Positions 1 through 8,268 of a stretch of DNA of 64,000 bases are shown in pieces; position 1 is the stretch's first letter; each line of letters begins with the position of its first letter. Below the pieces are notes generated by a model. That model had not been told where the DNA came from. It was given only the letters and a program-made list of their open reading frames with translations, and did no database searches. The DNA lies in contig NZ_WXEW01000005.1 in the NCBI RefSeq assembly GCF_009901565.1, positions 62,001 through 126,000 on the forward strand, in the 5' to 3' direction. Both the position numbers and the translations under genes were made by a program. The DNA is from Herbidospora solisilvae. GTDB taxonomy: Bacteria > Actinomycetota > Actinomycetes > Streptosporangiales > Streptosporangiaceae.

Positions 1-55
1 CGGCGATCTTGTCGCCGTACTGCTTGCGCAGGTTCTGAACCGTGATGATTGCCAT
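1..55 (-). CDS. ABC transporter ATP-binding protein, N-terminal 18 codons only
   Basis: Reading leftwards from an ATG at 55 gives MAIITVQNLRKQYGDKIA, the usual opening of an ABC-transporter ATPase (first beta strand, then the Y-G aromatic A-loop region). The rest, including Walker A, lies off the left edge. It is divergent from the histidine kinase gene at 189. No clear Shine-Dalgarno is visible before the ATG. The family is inferred from a very short stretch, so substrate and subfamily cannot be told. Confidence 0.55.
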   Translation of the reverse strand, partial: MAIITVQNLRKQYGDKIA

Positions 56-188
56 GCCGAGAACGCTAGAAATCCGCGAGCTCCGAGGTAATGCATCTGG
101 TGACCCAGCCGGGGTGGAGGAAACCCCACCCCCCTCGGGCGGCTTCGTGCACTCCCCTCGGGGGCCGCCCGCGGTCACACTGAGACGC

Positions 189-1673
189 ATGAAGCAGGTC
201 AGATCGCTCGGTTACGGGCTCGCCATCTCCGCGCTGGTGGTCGTCCAGATCCCGGTCGCGCTGGTGGCGATCCTGGGCGTGCTGGTGTCGACGGTGGCCG
301 GCATGGTGTTCCTGCTGGAGCCGTCGGTACGGCTGATCCGCTTCATGGCCGGCATCGACCGGAACCTGATCCGCCGCTGGGTGGGGGTGGACATCCCCAC
401 CCCCTACCGCCCCCGGCCGCCCGCGCTGGTGCGGGCCCGCGACGGCTACTACCACCACAAGGGCAAGCGCTACCGTACGGCGGCCTCGCCGCACATCGAC
501 CGGATGCTGGCCTGGGTGATCACCGATCCGGCGACCTGGCGCGAGCTGGTGTGGATCATCCTCGACCCGTGGACCCGGTCGGTGCTGGCCTTCGGCCCGA
601 CGTTCGTCATCGGCCTGGGCATCTGGCTGACCTTCGCGGAGGGCCTGTACTGGGGCCTGGCCCTCTCCGTGGTCGCCTTCTTCCTCGCCCCCGCGGCACT
701 GAAGAACTACGCGCTGTACGCCCTGGCCCTGCTCGGCCCCACGGCCAACACCCAGCTCGTCGGGCAGGTCAACAGACTCAACCAGGTCAGGGCCGACCAG
801 CTCGACCTCCAGGCCGCCGAGCTCCGCAGGATCGAACGCGATCTCCACGACGGCGCCCAGGCCCGCATGGTGGCCGTCGGCATGACGATCGGCGCGGCCG
901 AACAACTGCTCGACCACGATCCGGCCGCCGCGAAGGCGTTGCTGGTGAAGGCCAGGGAGTCGTCGGCGACCGCCCTCCAGGAGCTCCGGCAGCTCGTCAG
1001 GGGCATCCATCCGCCCGTACTGGCGGAACGGGGTCTCGGCGACGCGATCCGGGCGCTCGCGCTCGACAGCCCGCTCAAGGTGAAGGTCCACGCCGACCTC
1101 CTTGAACGGCCGGAGTCGCCGGTCGAGTCGGCGGTCTACTTCGCCGTCAGCGAGTTGCTGGCCAACGCGTCGCGGTACGCGTCCAAGGTGACCATCGACA
1201 TCAGCCGGCGTGGCCGGGCGCTGCGGGTGACGGTGTCCGACGACGGGCCGGGCGGGGCGAAGGCCGTACCGGGAGGGGGACTGGCCGGCATCGAGCGACG
1301 GCTGGCGGCGTTCGACGGGGTGCTGGCCGTGTCGAGCCCGCCCGGCGGCGGCACCACGGCGACCATCGAGGTGCTCGACGCGCTGCCCGGCGACGCGGAC
1401 GTCGAACCGGTGAACGCGCTGCCGAAGGGCTGGCGCGGCCTGCTCTACGCGCTCTGCTGGAGCCTGTGCTGGTTGCCGCTGTTCCCGCAGGGCCTGGTGT
1501 CGACGTTCATGCTGATCTTCCAGCCGGAGGAGCGGTCGTGGTTCCTGGCCCTGCACATGCCGCCGCCGTTCCAGTGGCCCACGGTCGCGTTCATGATCGC
1601 GCTCGGCGCCACGATGCTGGCCACCGGTATCCGGCTGAACCCGACGGCGGGTAAGAACCCGGGCGTATGCTGA
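189..1673 (+). CDS. NarL-family sensor histidine kinase
   Basis: Membrane sensor kinase, partner of the response regulator that starts 6 bp downstream. The N-terminal half has four or so hydrophobic segments (residues about 8-45 and 130-190), resembling the actinobacterial 'putative sensor' domain. A HisKA_3 dimerisation helix follows with the motif RIERDLHDGAQ, where His220 is the expected phosphorylation site. The HATPase has an N box (LLANASRYA), a DDGPGG G1 box and a GGGLAGIERR G2 box. After the ATPase there is a further hydrophobic region (about residues 420-490), which is unusual. The frame is open from 42, but the ATG at 189 puts the membrane helix at the N-terminus; the residues before it are low-complexity and probably not translated. 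Confidence 0.88.
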   Translation: MKQVRSLGYGLAISALVVVQIPVALVAILGVLVSTVAGMVFLLEPSVRLIRFMAGIDRNLIRRWVGVDIPTPYRPRPPALVRARDGYYHHKGKRYRTAASPHIDRMLAWVITDPATWRELVWIILDPWTRSVLAFGPTFVIGLGIWLTFAEGLYWGLALSVVAFFLAPAALKNYALYALALLGPTANTQLVGQVNRLNQVRADQLDLQAAELRRIERDLHDGAQARMVAVGMTIGAAEQLLDHDPAAAKALLVKARESSATALQELRQLVRGIHPPVLAERGLGDAIRALALDSPLKVKVHADLLERPESPVESAVYFAVSELLANASRYASKVTIDISRRGRALRVTVSDDGPGGAKAVPGGGLAGIERRLAAFDGVLAVSSPPGGGTTATIEVLDALPGDADVEPVNALPKGWRGLLYALCWSLCWLPLFPQGLVSTFMLIFQPEERSWFLALHMPPPFQWPTVAFMIALGATMLATGIRLNPTAGKNPGVC

Positions 1674-1679
1674 CCGATC

Positions 1680-2327
1680 ATGAGGGTCGTACTCGCCGAA
1701 GACCTCCACCTGCTGCGCGAGGGCCTCGTCCACCTGCTCCGCGCCCATGAGTTCGACGTGGTCGCCGCCGTGGAATCGGGCCCCGAACTGCTGAAGGCCC
1801 TGGTCGGCCACCGTCCCGACGTCGCCGTCGTCGATGTACGGCTCCCGCCCACCTTCACCGACGAAGGCCTCCAGGCCGCCCTGGCCGCCCGCAAACAGGT
1901 CCCGGGCCTGCCGGTGCTGGTGCTCTCGCAGCACGTCCAGCAGCTCTACGCCCGCGAACTGCTCGCCGACGGCACCGGCGGCATCGGCTACCTGCTGAAA
2001 GACCGCGTCTTCAACACCGAGCAGTTCATCGACGCGGTGCGCAGGGTGGCCGGAGGCGGCACCGCGATGGACCCCGACGTGATCGCCAAGCTCATGGTCA
2101 GCAACGCCCGCAACGAGCCGATCGCCCGCCTGACCCCCCGCGAACGCGAGGTCCTGGAGCTGATGGCCGAAGGCCGGTCGAACGCCGCGATCGGCCAGCG
2201 CCTGTTCCTGAGCGAGAGCGCCGTGGGCAAACACACGGCCAGCATCTTCGGCAAACTCGACCTGGCCCCGAGTGATGACGACAATCGGCGGGTATTGGCG
2301 GTTCTGGCATACCTCAATGGGCGATGA
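1680..2327 (+). CDS. NarL/LuxR-family response regulator
   Basis: Two-domain response regulator of 215 aa. The receiver domain (1-120) has the acidic pair E7-D8, phospho-acceptor D52 in VAVVDVRLPP, a switch Ser (LVLSQ) and Lys in YLLKD. The C-terminal LuxR-type helix-turn-helix (about 150-210) has the signature LTPREREVLELMAEGRSN followed by IGQRLFLSESAVGKH. It lies 6 bp after the kinase stop, so the two are a cognate pair and probably co-transcribed. Its stop is followed after one base by a strong hairpin (2329-2365). Target genes cannot be read from the sequence; the neighbouring ABC ATPase at the left edge is a plausible one because such pairs often control adjacent exporters. Confidence 0.92.
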   Translation: MRVVLAEDLHLLREGLVHLLRAHEFDVVAAVESGPELLKALVGHRPDVAVVDVRLPPTFTDEGLQAALAARKQVPGLPVLVLSQHVQQLYARELLADGTGGIGYLLKDRVFNTEQFIDAVRRVAGGGTAMDPDVIAKLMVSNARNEPIARLTPREREVLELMAEGRSNAAIGQRLFLSESAVGKHTASIFGKLDLAPSDDDNRRVLAVLAYLNGR

Positions 2328-2328
2328 A

Positions 2329-2365
2329 GCGAGATGCGAACGGCCGAAGGCCGGGCGTATCTCGC
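2329..2365 (+). terminator. Hairpin directly after response-regulator stop (hairpin family copy 1)
   Basis: Stem GCGAGATGCG (2329-2338) pairs with CGTATCTCGC (2356-2365) with one G.U wobble; an inner CGGCC-GAA-GGCCG closes it. It begins one base after the stop codon. It shares its architecture with the hairpins at 4351-4387 and 38993-39029 when each is read in transcript direction. There is no U-tract, as is common for actinobacterial terminators. Confidence 0.6.
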
Positions 2366-2458
2366 GCTCGGAATCTGCCCGAATGACACGGCGTCGGATT
2401 TTGTCGGTAGTGATGGGTAGCGTGTCGTCACTGCCAGTGGTGAGGTCGGAGGTCAACG

Positions 2459-3550
2459 GTGAAAGTCCAGGTCAACCGCGATGTGCTGGCTGAGGCCGTG
2501 GGCTGGTGCGCCCGCATCCTGCCGACTCGTCCGGCGCTGCCGGTGCTGACGGGCCTGCTCCTCGACGCCTCCGGCGACCTGCGCATCTCCGCCTTCGACT
2601 ACGACGTGTCGGCCAGGGCCGACGTCGACGCCGCGGTCGCCGAGCCGGGGCAGGTGCTGCTGCCCGGCCGGGTGCTGGCCGAGATCGTCCGCAGCCTGCC
2701 CGGCGAGGTCGTCGACATCACCACCAGCGGCAACGAAGCGGTGCTGACCTGCGGCAGCGCCGAGTTCGGACTGCTGACCATGCCGGCCGACGACTTCCCC
2801 ACCCTGCCGCCGATGCCTCCGAAGGTCGGTGCGGTCGGGGGCGCCCTGTTCGCCTCGGCCGTCGCTCAGGTCGCGGTGGCCGCCAGCCGTGACAACACGC
2901 TGCCGATGCTGACCGCGATCCGCGTCGACACCGACGGCGTCAACATGACGATGGCGGCGACCGACCGCTACCGCATCGCCGCCCGCGACTTCCTGTGGCA
3001 TCCCGAAGGCGAGGCGACCACCCACGGCGCGATGATCCCGGCCAAGGTCCTGGTCGACGTCGCCAAGTCGCTGCGTGTCGGCGAGGTGAGTGTCTGCCTC
3101 GGCGGCAACGTCGCCGGCTTCGAAAGCGCGGGCAAGTCGACGACGGTCCGCCTTCTCGACGACCAGTTCATCGACTACCGCTCACGGCTGAGCGGCGACT
3201 GGGGCATCAGGGCCACGGTCGACGTCCAGCCGTTCCTTGAGGCGATCCGCCGTGTCGCCCTGGTCTCCGGTGCCCATTCGGCCGTACGTCTGTCGTTCTC
3301 CCAGGGCCAGGTGCTGATCCAGGCCGCGGGCGACGAGATCGGCCGGGGCGCCGAGGTGATGGGGGCCGACCTCGACGGCGACGACATCCTCATCGCCTTC
3401 CAGCCCCACTTCCTGCTCGAAGGCCTGGCCGGGGTCGAGACCGAGCAGGCGGTCATCCACCTCGACTCGCCCACCCGCCCGGCGCTGATCTCCGACGCGG
3501 GCGACGACCCGGCCTTCCGCTACCTCGTGATGTCGCTGCGGATCAACTAG
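2459..3550 (+). CDS. DNA polymerase III beta-subunit (sliding clamp) paralogue
   Basis: A 363-aa protein with the three-domain clamp layout. Recognisable stretches are the N-terminal LAEAVGWCARILPTRPALPVL region, the domain-2 signature with NTLPMLTAIRVDTDG followed by ATDRYRIAARD, and the domain-3 end LVMSLRIN. It starts with GTG at 2459. It is probably not the replicative dnaN: that gene normally sits beside dnaA and recF near oriC, and none of these are here. The C-terminal residues also differ from the usual M-P-(V/I)-R-L ending. The neighbours (two-component system, FadR regulator) give no replication context. Second clamps occur in several filamentous actinomycetes; a role in repair or a dedicated polymerase is inference. 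Confidence 0.85.
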   Translation: MKVQVNRDVLAEAVGWCARILPTRPALPVLTGLLLDASGDLRISAFDYDVSARADVDAAVAEPGQVLLPGRVLAEIVRSLPGEVVDITTSGNEAVLTCGSAEFGLLTMPADDFPTLPPMPPKVGAVGGALFASAVAQVAVAASRDNTLPMLTAIRVDTDGVNMTMAATDRYRIAARDFLWHPEGEATTHGAMIPAKVLVDVAKSLRVGEVSVCLGGNVAGFESAGKSTTVRLLDDQFIDYRSRLSGDWGIRATVDVQPFLEAIRRVALVSGAHSAVRLSFSQGQVLIQAAGDEIGRGAEVMGADLDGDDILIAFQPHFLLEGLAGVETEQAVIHLDSPTRPALISDAGDDPAFRYLVMSLRIN

Positions 3551-4233
3551 TCGAGCTCGCCCGTCTCGGTGAGGGCGATCAGGATGTGCTCCATGCAGGC
3601 GTGCCCGGCATGCTCGGCCGCCGTGGCGTCGCCCGAGGCGATCGCCCGGAGAATGCCGTCGTGGGGGATGTAGTTCTGCTCCAGCGAGCCGCCGGCCGCC
3701 GCGATGCTCGTGCGCAGCGCCGCCGAGAAGTCGACGTAGAGGTCGATCAGCACCCGGTTGTGGGTGGCCTGCACGACCGCGACGTGGAAGGCCAGGTCGG
3801 CCTCGACGAACGCGTCGACGTCGCCCGACGCCCAGGCCTGCTCGCGCCGGGTCAGCGCCGCCTGGATGTTGACGATGTCGCTGTCGCTCCGCCGGGTCGC
3901 CGCCAGCCGGGCCGCCTCGACCTCGAGCGCCCGCCTGACTTCCAGGATCTCCAGCTGTTCGGCCGCCCGGAGCCGCCGCGCCATCGCGCCGGACAACTCG
4001 CTGACGGCCCTGACGTAGGTGCCGTCGCCCTGACGGCAGTCGAGCAGCCCCGCATGGGTCAGCGCCCGCACGGCTTCACGAACCGTGTTACGCCCCACGC
4101 CGAGCTGCTCGGCCAATACGGTCTCGGTCGGGATCTTGGCGTTCAGCTTCCACGACCCCGAAGTGATCTGCTCCTTGAGCTGATCGATCACCTGGTCCAC
4201 GAGAGACGCCCGCTGCGCCGTACGCAGACTCAC
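3547..4233 (-). CDS. FadR-subfamily GntR transcriptional regulator
   Basis: A 228-aa regulator. The N-terminal winged helix (about 10-78) carries the GntR signature IPTETVLAEQLGVGRNTVREAVRAL and the wing QGDGTYV. The C-terminal all-helical FCD ligand domain (about 95-220) has conserved metal/ligand positions (R-ALEVEAARLAA, D-x-x-FH-x-x-VV, the late H in HDGILRAI). It starts with GTG at 4233, preceded by AGGAGG at good spacing. Its stop overlaps the clamp-paralogue stop by 4 bp (convergent). An inverted repeat lies 25 bp upstream (4258-4284), consistent with autoregulation. The effector, usually a small organic acid in this subfamily, is unknown. Confidence 0.9.
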   Translation of the reverse strand: MSLRTAQRASLVDQVIDQLKEQITSGSWKLNAKIPTETVLAEQLGVGRNTVREAVRALTHAGLLDCRQGDGTYVRAVSELSGAMARRLRAAEQLEILEVRRALEVEAARLAATRRSDSDIVNIQAALTRREQAWASGDVDAFVEADLAFHVAVVQATHNRVLIDLYVDFSAALRTSIAAAGGSLEQNYIPHDGILRAIASGDATAAEHAGHACMEHILIALTETGELD

Positions 4234-4257
4234 AACAGTCCGCCTCCTAAGGGGAAA

Positions 4258-4284
4258 CCAGTCATCCCATGAGTCAATGACTGG
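4258..4284. promoter_or_regulatory. Inverted repeat upstream of FadR-type regulator
   Basis: Perfect 8-bp arms CCAGTCAT and ATGACTGG separated by 11 bp, 25 bp upstream of the regulator's GTG. The right arm runs into GGTCGACC, which resembles the TGGTC/GACCA core of FadR-type sites. Candidate autoregulatory operator. Confidence 0.4.
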
Positions 4285-4350
4285 TCGACCCTAATTATTC
4301 CAGAGCTTCCGGCACAAATCCGGTGCTTGACTTGAGGCAGATTCGTGAGC

Positions 4351-4387
4351 GCGAGACGCGGCCGGACCTCGGCCGCCCGCGTCTCGC
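4351..4387 (-). terminator. Hairpin after XRE-TPR gene stop (hairpin family copy 2)
   Basis: An 11-bp perfect stem (GCGAGACGCGG at 4351-4361 with its complement at 4377-4387) closing on CCG/CGG, starting 7 bp after the stop of the minus-strand gene at 4395. It has the same layout as the hairpins at 2329 and 38993 but with compensating base changes in the stem. Confidence 0.6.
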
Positions 4388-4394
4388 ACCGGGC

Positions 4395-5723
4395 CTATCG
4401 CGTGAGCACCGCCGGCGCGACGACCCCCGGCATGTTCGCGTGGACGCCCACCGCTTCGAGCGCCTTACGATACGCCTTCGACTGATCTTCACGGGAACCG
4501 GCCTGGCCCCACAGGTCACCCAGCTCACGCCAGGTGCGGGCCGCCTCGCGGTCGGGCGCGGGCCCGGTCGTGGAGAGCAGCTCCTGCGCCTTGCGCAGCT
4601 CGGCCGTCGCGCTTTGGGACCGTGCCAAATGGACTTCCGCGAGCACGAGGTAGGCCGTCGCCGGAATCGTGCCCCGAATGCCGACCAGCTGGTCGAGGGC
4701 GCGGTTGGCCAGTTCGGCGGCGCCTTCGGTGTCGCCGGAGCGCAGTCGGACCGAGGACATCACGATCAGGCTGCGGGCGTGGTCGAGGTGTTCGGCCGGG
4801 AACGCGCCCAGCACCGAACCGGCGGACGCCGCGAGGGCGTTGGCGCGGTCCAGATCGGCGTCTTCGGGGTGGGTGGCTGTGATCTTCGCCCAGGTCATCG
4901 CGATGCGGGCCATGCGGACCGCCATGCGCGACGGCCGTCCGGCCGCGATCGCGTCCTCCGCGAGCTGCACCGCGAGCGCCGAGTCCTCCCCTTCTGCGGC
5001 GGTCACGCTGGCCTGCCAGAGCGCGAGGATCTCGGTCGTTCGGTCTTCGACCTGCGGCAGCCCATTGGCCACAAGGACGCGGTCGACGAACGGAAGTCCG
5101 GTCTCGGTCTCGGCGAGCGCCGCGGCGAGCTCCACGGCGAGTTCGCCCTGGGTCACCCCGAGCGCCTCGACGCGGCTCAGCGCGTGTGCACCCAGGTCGC
5201 GGGCGCGGGCGAGGTCGCCGGCCCGGTGGTAACACCGGCAGAGGGCGACGGTGAGGGGCAGCGCGGCCAGGCGCTCGGGGTGGGCGCCGGCCTCCCGCCG
5301 CAGTCGTTCGTATGCTTCGACGGCCCGGCCGATGCGGCCCTGCGCCTCAAGGGCGCGGGCACGGCCGAGACGGGCGTGGGCGGCGAGCATGGCGTTGTCC
5401 TCGCCGGCCGCCTTGACGATGTCGCTGAATCGGTCGGCCGCCATGGCCGGGTCGCCGTGGTGCAGCTCGAGTTCGGCGTGCCGGAGGCCAAGCTCGGTGT
5501 CGATCCGCTGACGCGGCTCTATTCCGTGAAGGAGGAACTCCGTCGTGCAGCCGAGTCGCTCGGCGAGAAGGCGGGCGACGACGGGGGTCGGCGTTCGCTT
5601 CCCGGATTCGATGAGAGAGACGTAGCTGTCGGACAGATCGGGCCCAGCGAGCTGGGCCTGGGACATGCGCCTGCTCAGTCGCAGCGCTCGGACGCGGTCG
5701 CCTATGGTTCCCTGACTCGGCAT
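4395..5723 (-). CDS. XRE-family helix-turn-helix regulator with TPR domain
   Basis: A 442-aa regulator. Residues 6-60 form a Cro/C1-type helix-turn-helix (VRALRLSRRMSQAQLAG, then SDSYVSLIESGKRTPTP). The rest is a long array of tetratricopeptide-like helical repeats rich in A-L-A/G-x-A patterns. This layout is typical of quorum- or peptide-sensing regulators of filamentous actinomycetes and Firmicutes (Rgg/PlcR-like architecture). The ATG at 5723 was chosen because it begins just before the HTH and has GAGAG upstream; the frame is open 27 codons further, but that stretch looks non-coding. Ligand and targets are unknown; no small peptide gene is evident next to it. Confidence 0.85.
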   Translation of the reverse strand: MPSQGTIGDRVRALRLSRRMSQAQLAGPDLSDSYVSLIESGKRTPTPVVARLLAERLGCTTEFLLHGIEPRQRIDTELGLRHAELELHHGDPAMAADRFSDIVKAAGEDNAMLAAHARLGRARALEAQGRIGRAVEAYERLRREAGAHPERLAALPLTVALCRCYHRAGDLARARDLGAHALSRVEALGVTQGELAVELAAALAETETGLPFVDRVLVANGLPQVEDRTTEILALWQASVTAAEGEDSALAVQLAEDAIAAGRPSRMAVRMARIAMTWAKITATHPEDADLDRANALAASAGSVLGAFPAEHLDHARSLIVMSSVRLRSGDTEGAAELANRALDQLVGIRGTIPATAYLVLAEVHLARSQSATAELRKAQELLSTTGPAPDREAARTWRELGDLWGQAGSREDQSKAYRKALEAVGVHANMPGVVAPAVLTR

Positions 5724-5805
5724 CTGTTCTCTCAGGGCAGGGGATTGGTCAATGGTCCCGCCATGATGGCACGAAGCTGTCGAATCGGGTAACCCTCCCG
5801 TCAAG

Positions 5806-5840
5806 AATCCCGAGGGCGAACTATGTTCGCGCCTCGGGAA
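5806..5840 (-). terminator. GC-rich hairpin downstream of PH-domain gene
   Basis: AATCCCGAGG-GCGAAC pairs with GTTCGC-G-CCTCGGGAA around a TAT loop (5822-5824), giving about 14 bp with a single bulge. It lies 29 bp after the stop of the minus-strand gene at 5869 and is the likely end of that transcript. Confidence 0.5.
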
Positions 5841-5868
5841 TCCTCGCTGGAAAGCGGCATTTCGGACG

Positions 5869-6399
5869 TTAGTCGTCCGAGTCGTCCTTGTTCGGGAAGA
5901 TCATCTGGCAGACCTCGAGGTAAAGGGTCTCGGGGTACGGAATGTAAGGGACAGTCCGCAACGCCTGGTCTTGACCGGCCGATTCCATGACGAATTCCCC
6001 GTAGCCCAGAATCCTGCCCATGAGGTCGCGCTGGAAGCTCATGTCGGTGACCTTGCCGAGGGGCATCATCGCCACCTTGCGGGTGATCAGCCCGGTGGCC
6101 AGCATCATGCGCTGGGAGGTGACGACGAAGTAGTCGACCGACCACTCCGCCACCTTCCACACGAATCGAATCAGCAGCAGGAGCCAGGCCCACCAGATGA
6201 TGACAAGGGCCTGGCCGCCGCTTGCGGGGCCGAGCCACTGGCTGGCGAGCCCGGCGATGATCAGGCCGCCGAAGATCTCGGCGACCGGTCGGAGCAACAC
6301 GGCCGGATGGCGACGAACCATGATGACCTGGTGCTCGTGGGGAAGTAAGTAGCGGTTGACGGAGGACGGGGCGGAGTCCCCGTGGGTGACTAGTCTCAT
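5869..6399 (-). CDS. Membrane protein with bacterial PH (bPH2/YdbT-like) domain
   Basis: A 176-aa protein. After the first ~40 residues (HEHQVIMVRRHPAVL, typical of the start of this family) there are two adjacent transmembrane helices (about 40-85). A bPH2 beta-domain follows with the common pattern VTSQRMMLATGLITRKVAMMPLGKVTDMSF. It ends in an acidic tail (NKDDSDD). Its ATG overlaps the stop of the small membrane-protein gene upstream by 4 bp, so the two form an operon. The function of bPH2 membrane proteins is poorly known; membrane lipid or envelope organisation is the usual suggestion. Confidence 0.85.
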   Translation of the reverse strand: MRLVTHGDSAPSSVNRYLLPHEHQVIMVRRHPAVLLRPVAEIFGGLIIAGLASQWLGPASGGQALVIIWWAWLLLLIRFVWKVAEWSVDYFVVTSQRMMLATGLITRKVAMMPLGKVTDMSFQRDLMGRILGYGEFVMESAGQDQALRTVPYIPYPETLYLEVCQMIFPNKDDSDD

Positions 6400-6614
6400 G
6401 ACAGTCGCGCGAAGAATTGGGCGACTGAGTTGGCGCCGTTGACGACCCCGGTGACCGCGCCGGTCACGGTGTCGGCGGCGTCATGCGGCCGCGACAACAG
6501 GTAGAAAGCCACCAGAGCAACAGCTCCCCACTTGAGAATCTTCTTGACCTGCACTGCGGTCACCACTCCCACTGAGTCATAGATTACCCAGGCACCTGGT
6601 TCGGTAAAGCGCAT
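6396..6614 (-). CDS. Small single-pass membrane protein
   Basis: At most 72 aa. The recognisable part begins VQVKKILKWGAVALVAFYLLSRPHDAAD: a short basic N-terminus, one transmembrane helix, then a tail with a glycine/valine amphipathic repeat (VTGAVTGVVNGAN). The ATG at 6614 has no Shine-Dalgarno. Internal GTG codons around 6554-6572, with GGGAG nearby, may be the true start, giving a protein of about 52-58 aa. It overlaps the PH-domain gene by 4 bp. Similar small proteins are common in actinomycetes; no function is known to me. Confidence 0.6.
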   Translation of the reverse strand: MRFTEPGAWVIYDSVGVVTAVQVKKILKWGAVALVAFYLLSRPHDAADTVTGAVTGVVNGANSVAQFFARLS

Positions 6615-6636
6615 AAAGCCGGAACTACCGGCCTCG

Positions 6637-6831
6637 CTATGACTCCGTCGCGGTAGCGAGAACCTGGAGGTGCCGGCGCGCGATGCGCTCCACCAGCCCG
6701 GGATAGGCGTGACCCGTCACTTCCACGGCCCCATGGTGGGCGGCCTGAATACAGCGCGTGACAGTAGAGGCCGGGTGAATTCCGGCGAACTCGTCACGGA
6801 GCACGGCCTCGACCTGCTCATACTGACTCAT
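6637..6831 (-). CDS. Small three-helix protein (phosphatase N-terminal-like)
   Basis: A 64-aa protein starting MSQYEQVEAVLRDEF. Three predicted amphipathic helices, with a conserved-looking centre (IHPASTVTRCIQAA) and an ARRHL end, resemble the stand-alone 'three-helix bundle' domain found in front of some actinobacterial low-molecular-weight phosphatases. The assignment is by eye and tentative. The ATG at 6831 was chosen over one 24 bp upstream because AGGGAGAG lies just before it. It is monocistronic, between the small membrane gene and upp. Confidence 0.55.
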   Translation of the reverse strand: MSQYEQVEAVLRDEFAGIHPASTVTRCIQAAHHGAVEVTGHAYPGLVERIARRHLQVLATATES

Positions 6832-6926
6832 GGCTCTCCCTGGTGCGCGCCCCACGTAACACCGAGTGACGCTAAAGAGACGTCGTCACTACTGTACGTA
6901 CCCGAGCAGTCACCAAGTGTAACTAA

Positions 6927-7565
6927 TCAGGCGACACCGTAGAGCCGGTCTCCGGCGTCGCCGAGGCCGGGGAGGATGTAGCCCTGGTCGTTGAGCCGCT
7001 CGTCGAGACCCGCGGTGACGAGCTTGATGGGGTGGCCGGAGTCCCTGAAGACCGAGTCGAGGTGGGCGATGCCCTCGGGGGCCGCCAGGAGACAGAGCGC
7101 GGTCACGTCGACGGCGCCGCGGGAGAAGAGGAACTGGATCGCGGCGGCCAGGGTGCCGCCGGTCGCGAGCATCGGATCGAGCACGAAGCACTGCCGGCCC
7201 GACAGGTCGTCGGGCAGCCGGGTGGCGTAGGTGGAGGCCTCAAGGGTCTTCTCGTTGCGGATCATCCCGAGGAAGCCGACCTCGGCCGTGGGGAGCAGCC
7301 GCATCATCCCGTCGAGCATGCCGAGGCCGGCCCGCAGGATCGGCACTACCAAAGGTGTGGGACGGGACAGCCGGACGCCCTGGGTGGGAGTGAGGGGCGT
7401 CTCCACGGTCACCTCGGTGACGCGCACGTCCCGCGTCGCCTCGTACGCGAGGAGGGTCACCAGTTCGTCGGCCAGCCGCCGGAAGGTCGGCGAGTCGGTC
7501 CGCACGTCACGAAGGGTTGTGAGCTTGTGCGAAACGAGCGGGTGGTCAACGACATGGGTCTCCAT
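6927..7565 (-). CDS. upp: Uracil phosphoribosyltransferase
   Basis: Pyrimidine salvage: uracil + PRPP to UMP + PPi, cytosolic. The protein is 212 aa, the family's usual length. The PRPP-binding loop [10 protein letters not shown] is at about residues 129-138, preceded by the flexible MIRNEKT arm and the [10 protein letters not shown] strand; the uracil-binding end is [13 protein letters not shown]. The ATG at 7565 matches the family start ([15 protein letters not shown]); the frame is open upstream, but that part lies in the intergenic region shared with the divergent TadA-associated gene. The order upp / TadA-associated protein / tadA / tRNA-Ser is a known actinobacterial neighbourhood. Confidence 0.95.
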   Translation of the reverse strand: METHVVDHPLVSHKLTTLRDVRTDSPTFRRLADELVTLLAYEATRDVRVTEVTVETPLTPTQGVRLSRPTPLVVPILRAGLGMLDGMMRLLPTAEVGFLGMIRNEKTLEASTYATRLPDDLSGRQCFVLDPMLATGGTLAAAIQFLFSRGAVDVTALCLLAAPEGIAHLDSVFRDSGHPIKLVTAGLDERLNDQGYILPGLGDAGDRLYGVA

Positions 7566-7763
7566 GGGACAAAAGGTACCGTGAAGCGGAACAGACATCC
7601 GAACCCGCCCGGCGGTTTTGATCACAATTTGCGCGACAACCGGACGGGGGTGTCGCGCGTCTGAAACCATTACGGCCGTGATGACAAGCGAGGCGCGGGC
7701 GACCGAAGGCCGACCACGGCCCGCGCTCGTGAATCTGCCGCAAGTGACGTCCGTGGAGATCAG

Positions 7764-8252
7764 ATGACAGACGAAGACGTACTTGACTTCGCCATCGTGG
7801 TCTACCGCGAAGACGACCACTGGGAGGCCGAAATGCTCCCGGTGGCGCTCACCTCCGACCTCAGGGGCCTGCTCCAGGCGCTCCGCCAGCAGCCGAGCAA
7901 CGCCGGAACGATTGGCCTGGTCGCCGTGGGGGATGACTTCTTCGTGGCATTACGGGTCTTCGGCGAGCGGGTGAGTGTCTTCCTGTCAGACATCACCGCG
8001 TCGTGGGAGTGGCCGCTGGCGCGGCAGGTGCTCGATTTCATCGACGTCCCGGTCCCCGAGGAGGAGGAGCTCGACAGCGTGTTGCCCGCGGGCGACCTGT
8101 CGGTCTTCGCCGACCTCGGCCTCGACGAGATGGAGCTGGGCGCCCTGTCGGGCGACCGTGACCTCTACCCCGACGAAGTGTTGTTCAGCATCGCCGCCCG
8201 ACTCGGATTCCGCGACCCCTTCGAACGCGCCGTCGACGCCATCATCGGCTGA
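7764..8252 (+). CDS. tRNA adenosine deaminase-associated protein, copy 1
   Basis: A 162-aa acidic protein of the actinobacterial family that sits beside tadA. It has an N-terminal beta-rich part ([18 protein letters not shown]), a central strand ending [14 protein letters not shown], and a C-terminal segment [14 protein letters not shown]...[19 protein letters not shown]. No enzymatic motif is visible; a role as partner or regulator of TadA is inferred from conserved linkage. A second related gene follows after 17 bp. Confidence 0.8.
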   Translation: MTDEDVLDFAIVVYREDDHWEAEMLPVALTSDLRGLLQALRQQPSNAGTIGLVAVGDDFFVALRVFGERVSVFLSDITASWEWPLARQVLDFIDVPVPEEEELDSVLPAGDLSVFADLGLDEMELGALSGDRDLYPDEVLFSIAARLGFRDPFERAVDAIIG

Positions 8253-8268
8253 ACCTCGGGACCTCGCC

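Noticed and set aside
66-2456. Very long antisense open frame opposite the two-component genes
   Set aside because: It mirrors codon third positions of well-recognised genes on the plus strand, is rich in Arg/His/Asp/Gln typical of shadow frames, and shows no domain.
4323-5792. Long plus-strand open frame opposite the XRE-TPR gene
   Set aside because: The minus strand has a clear helix-turn-helix and TPR pattern; the plus-strand translation is low-complexity.
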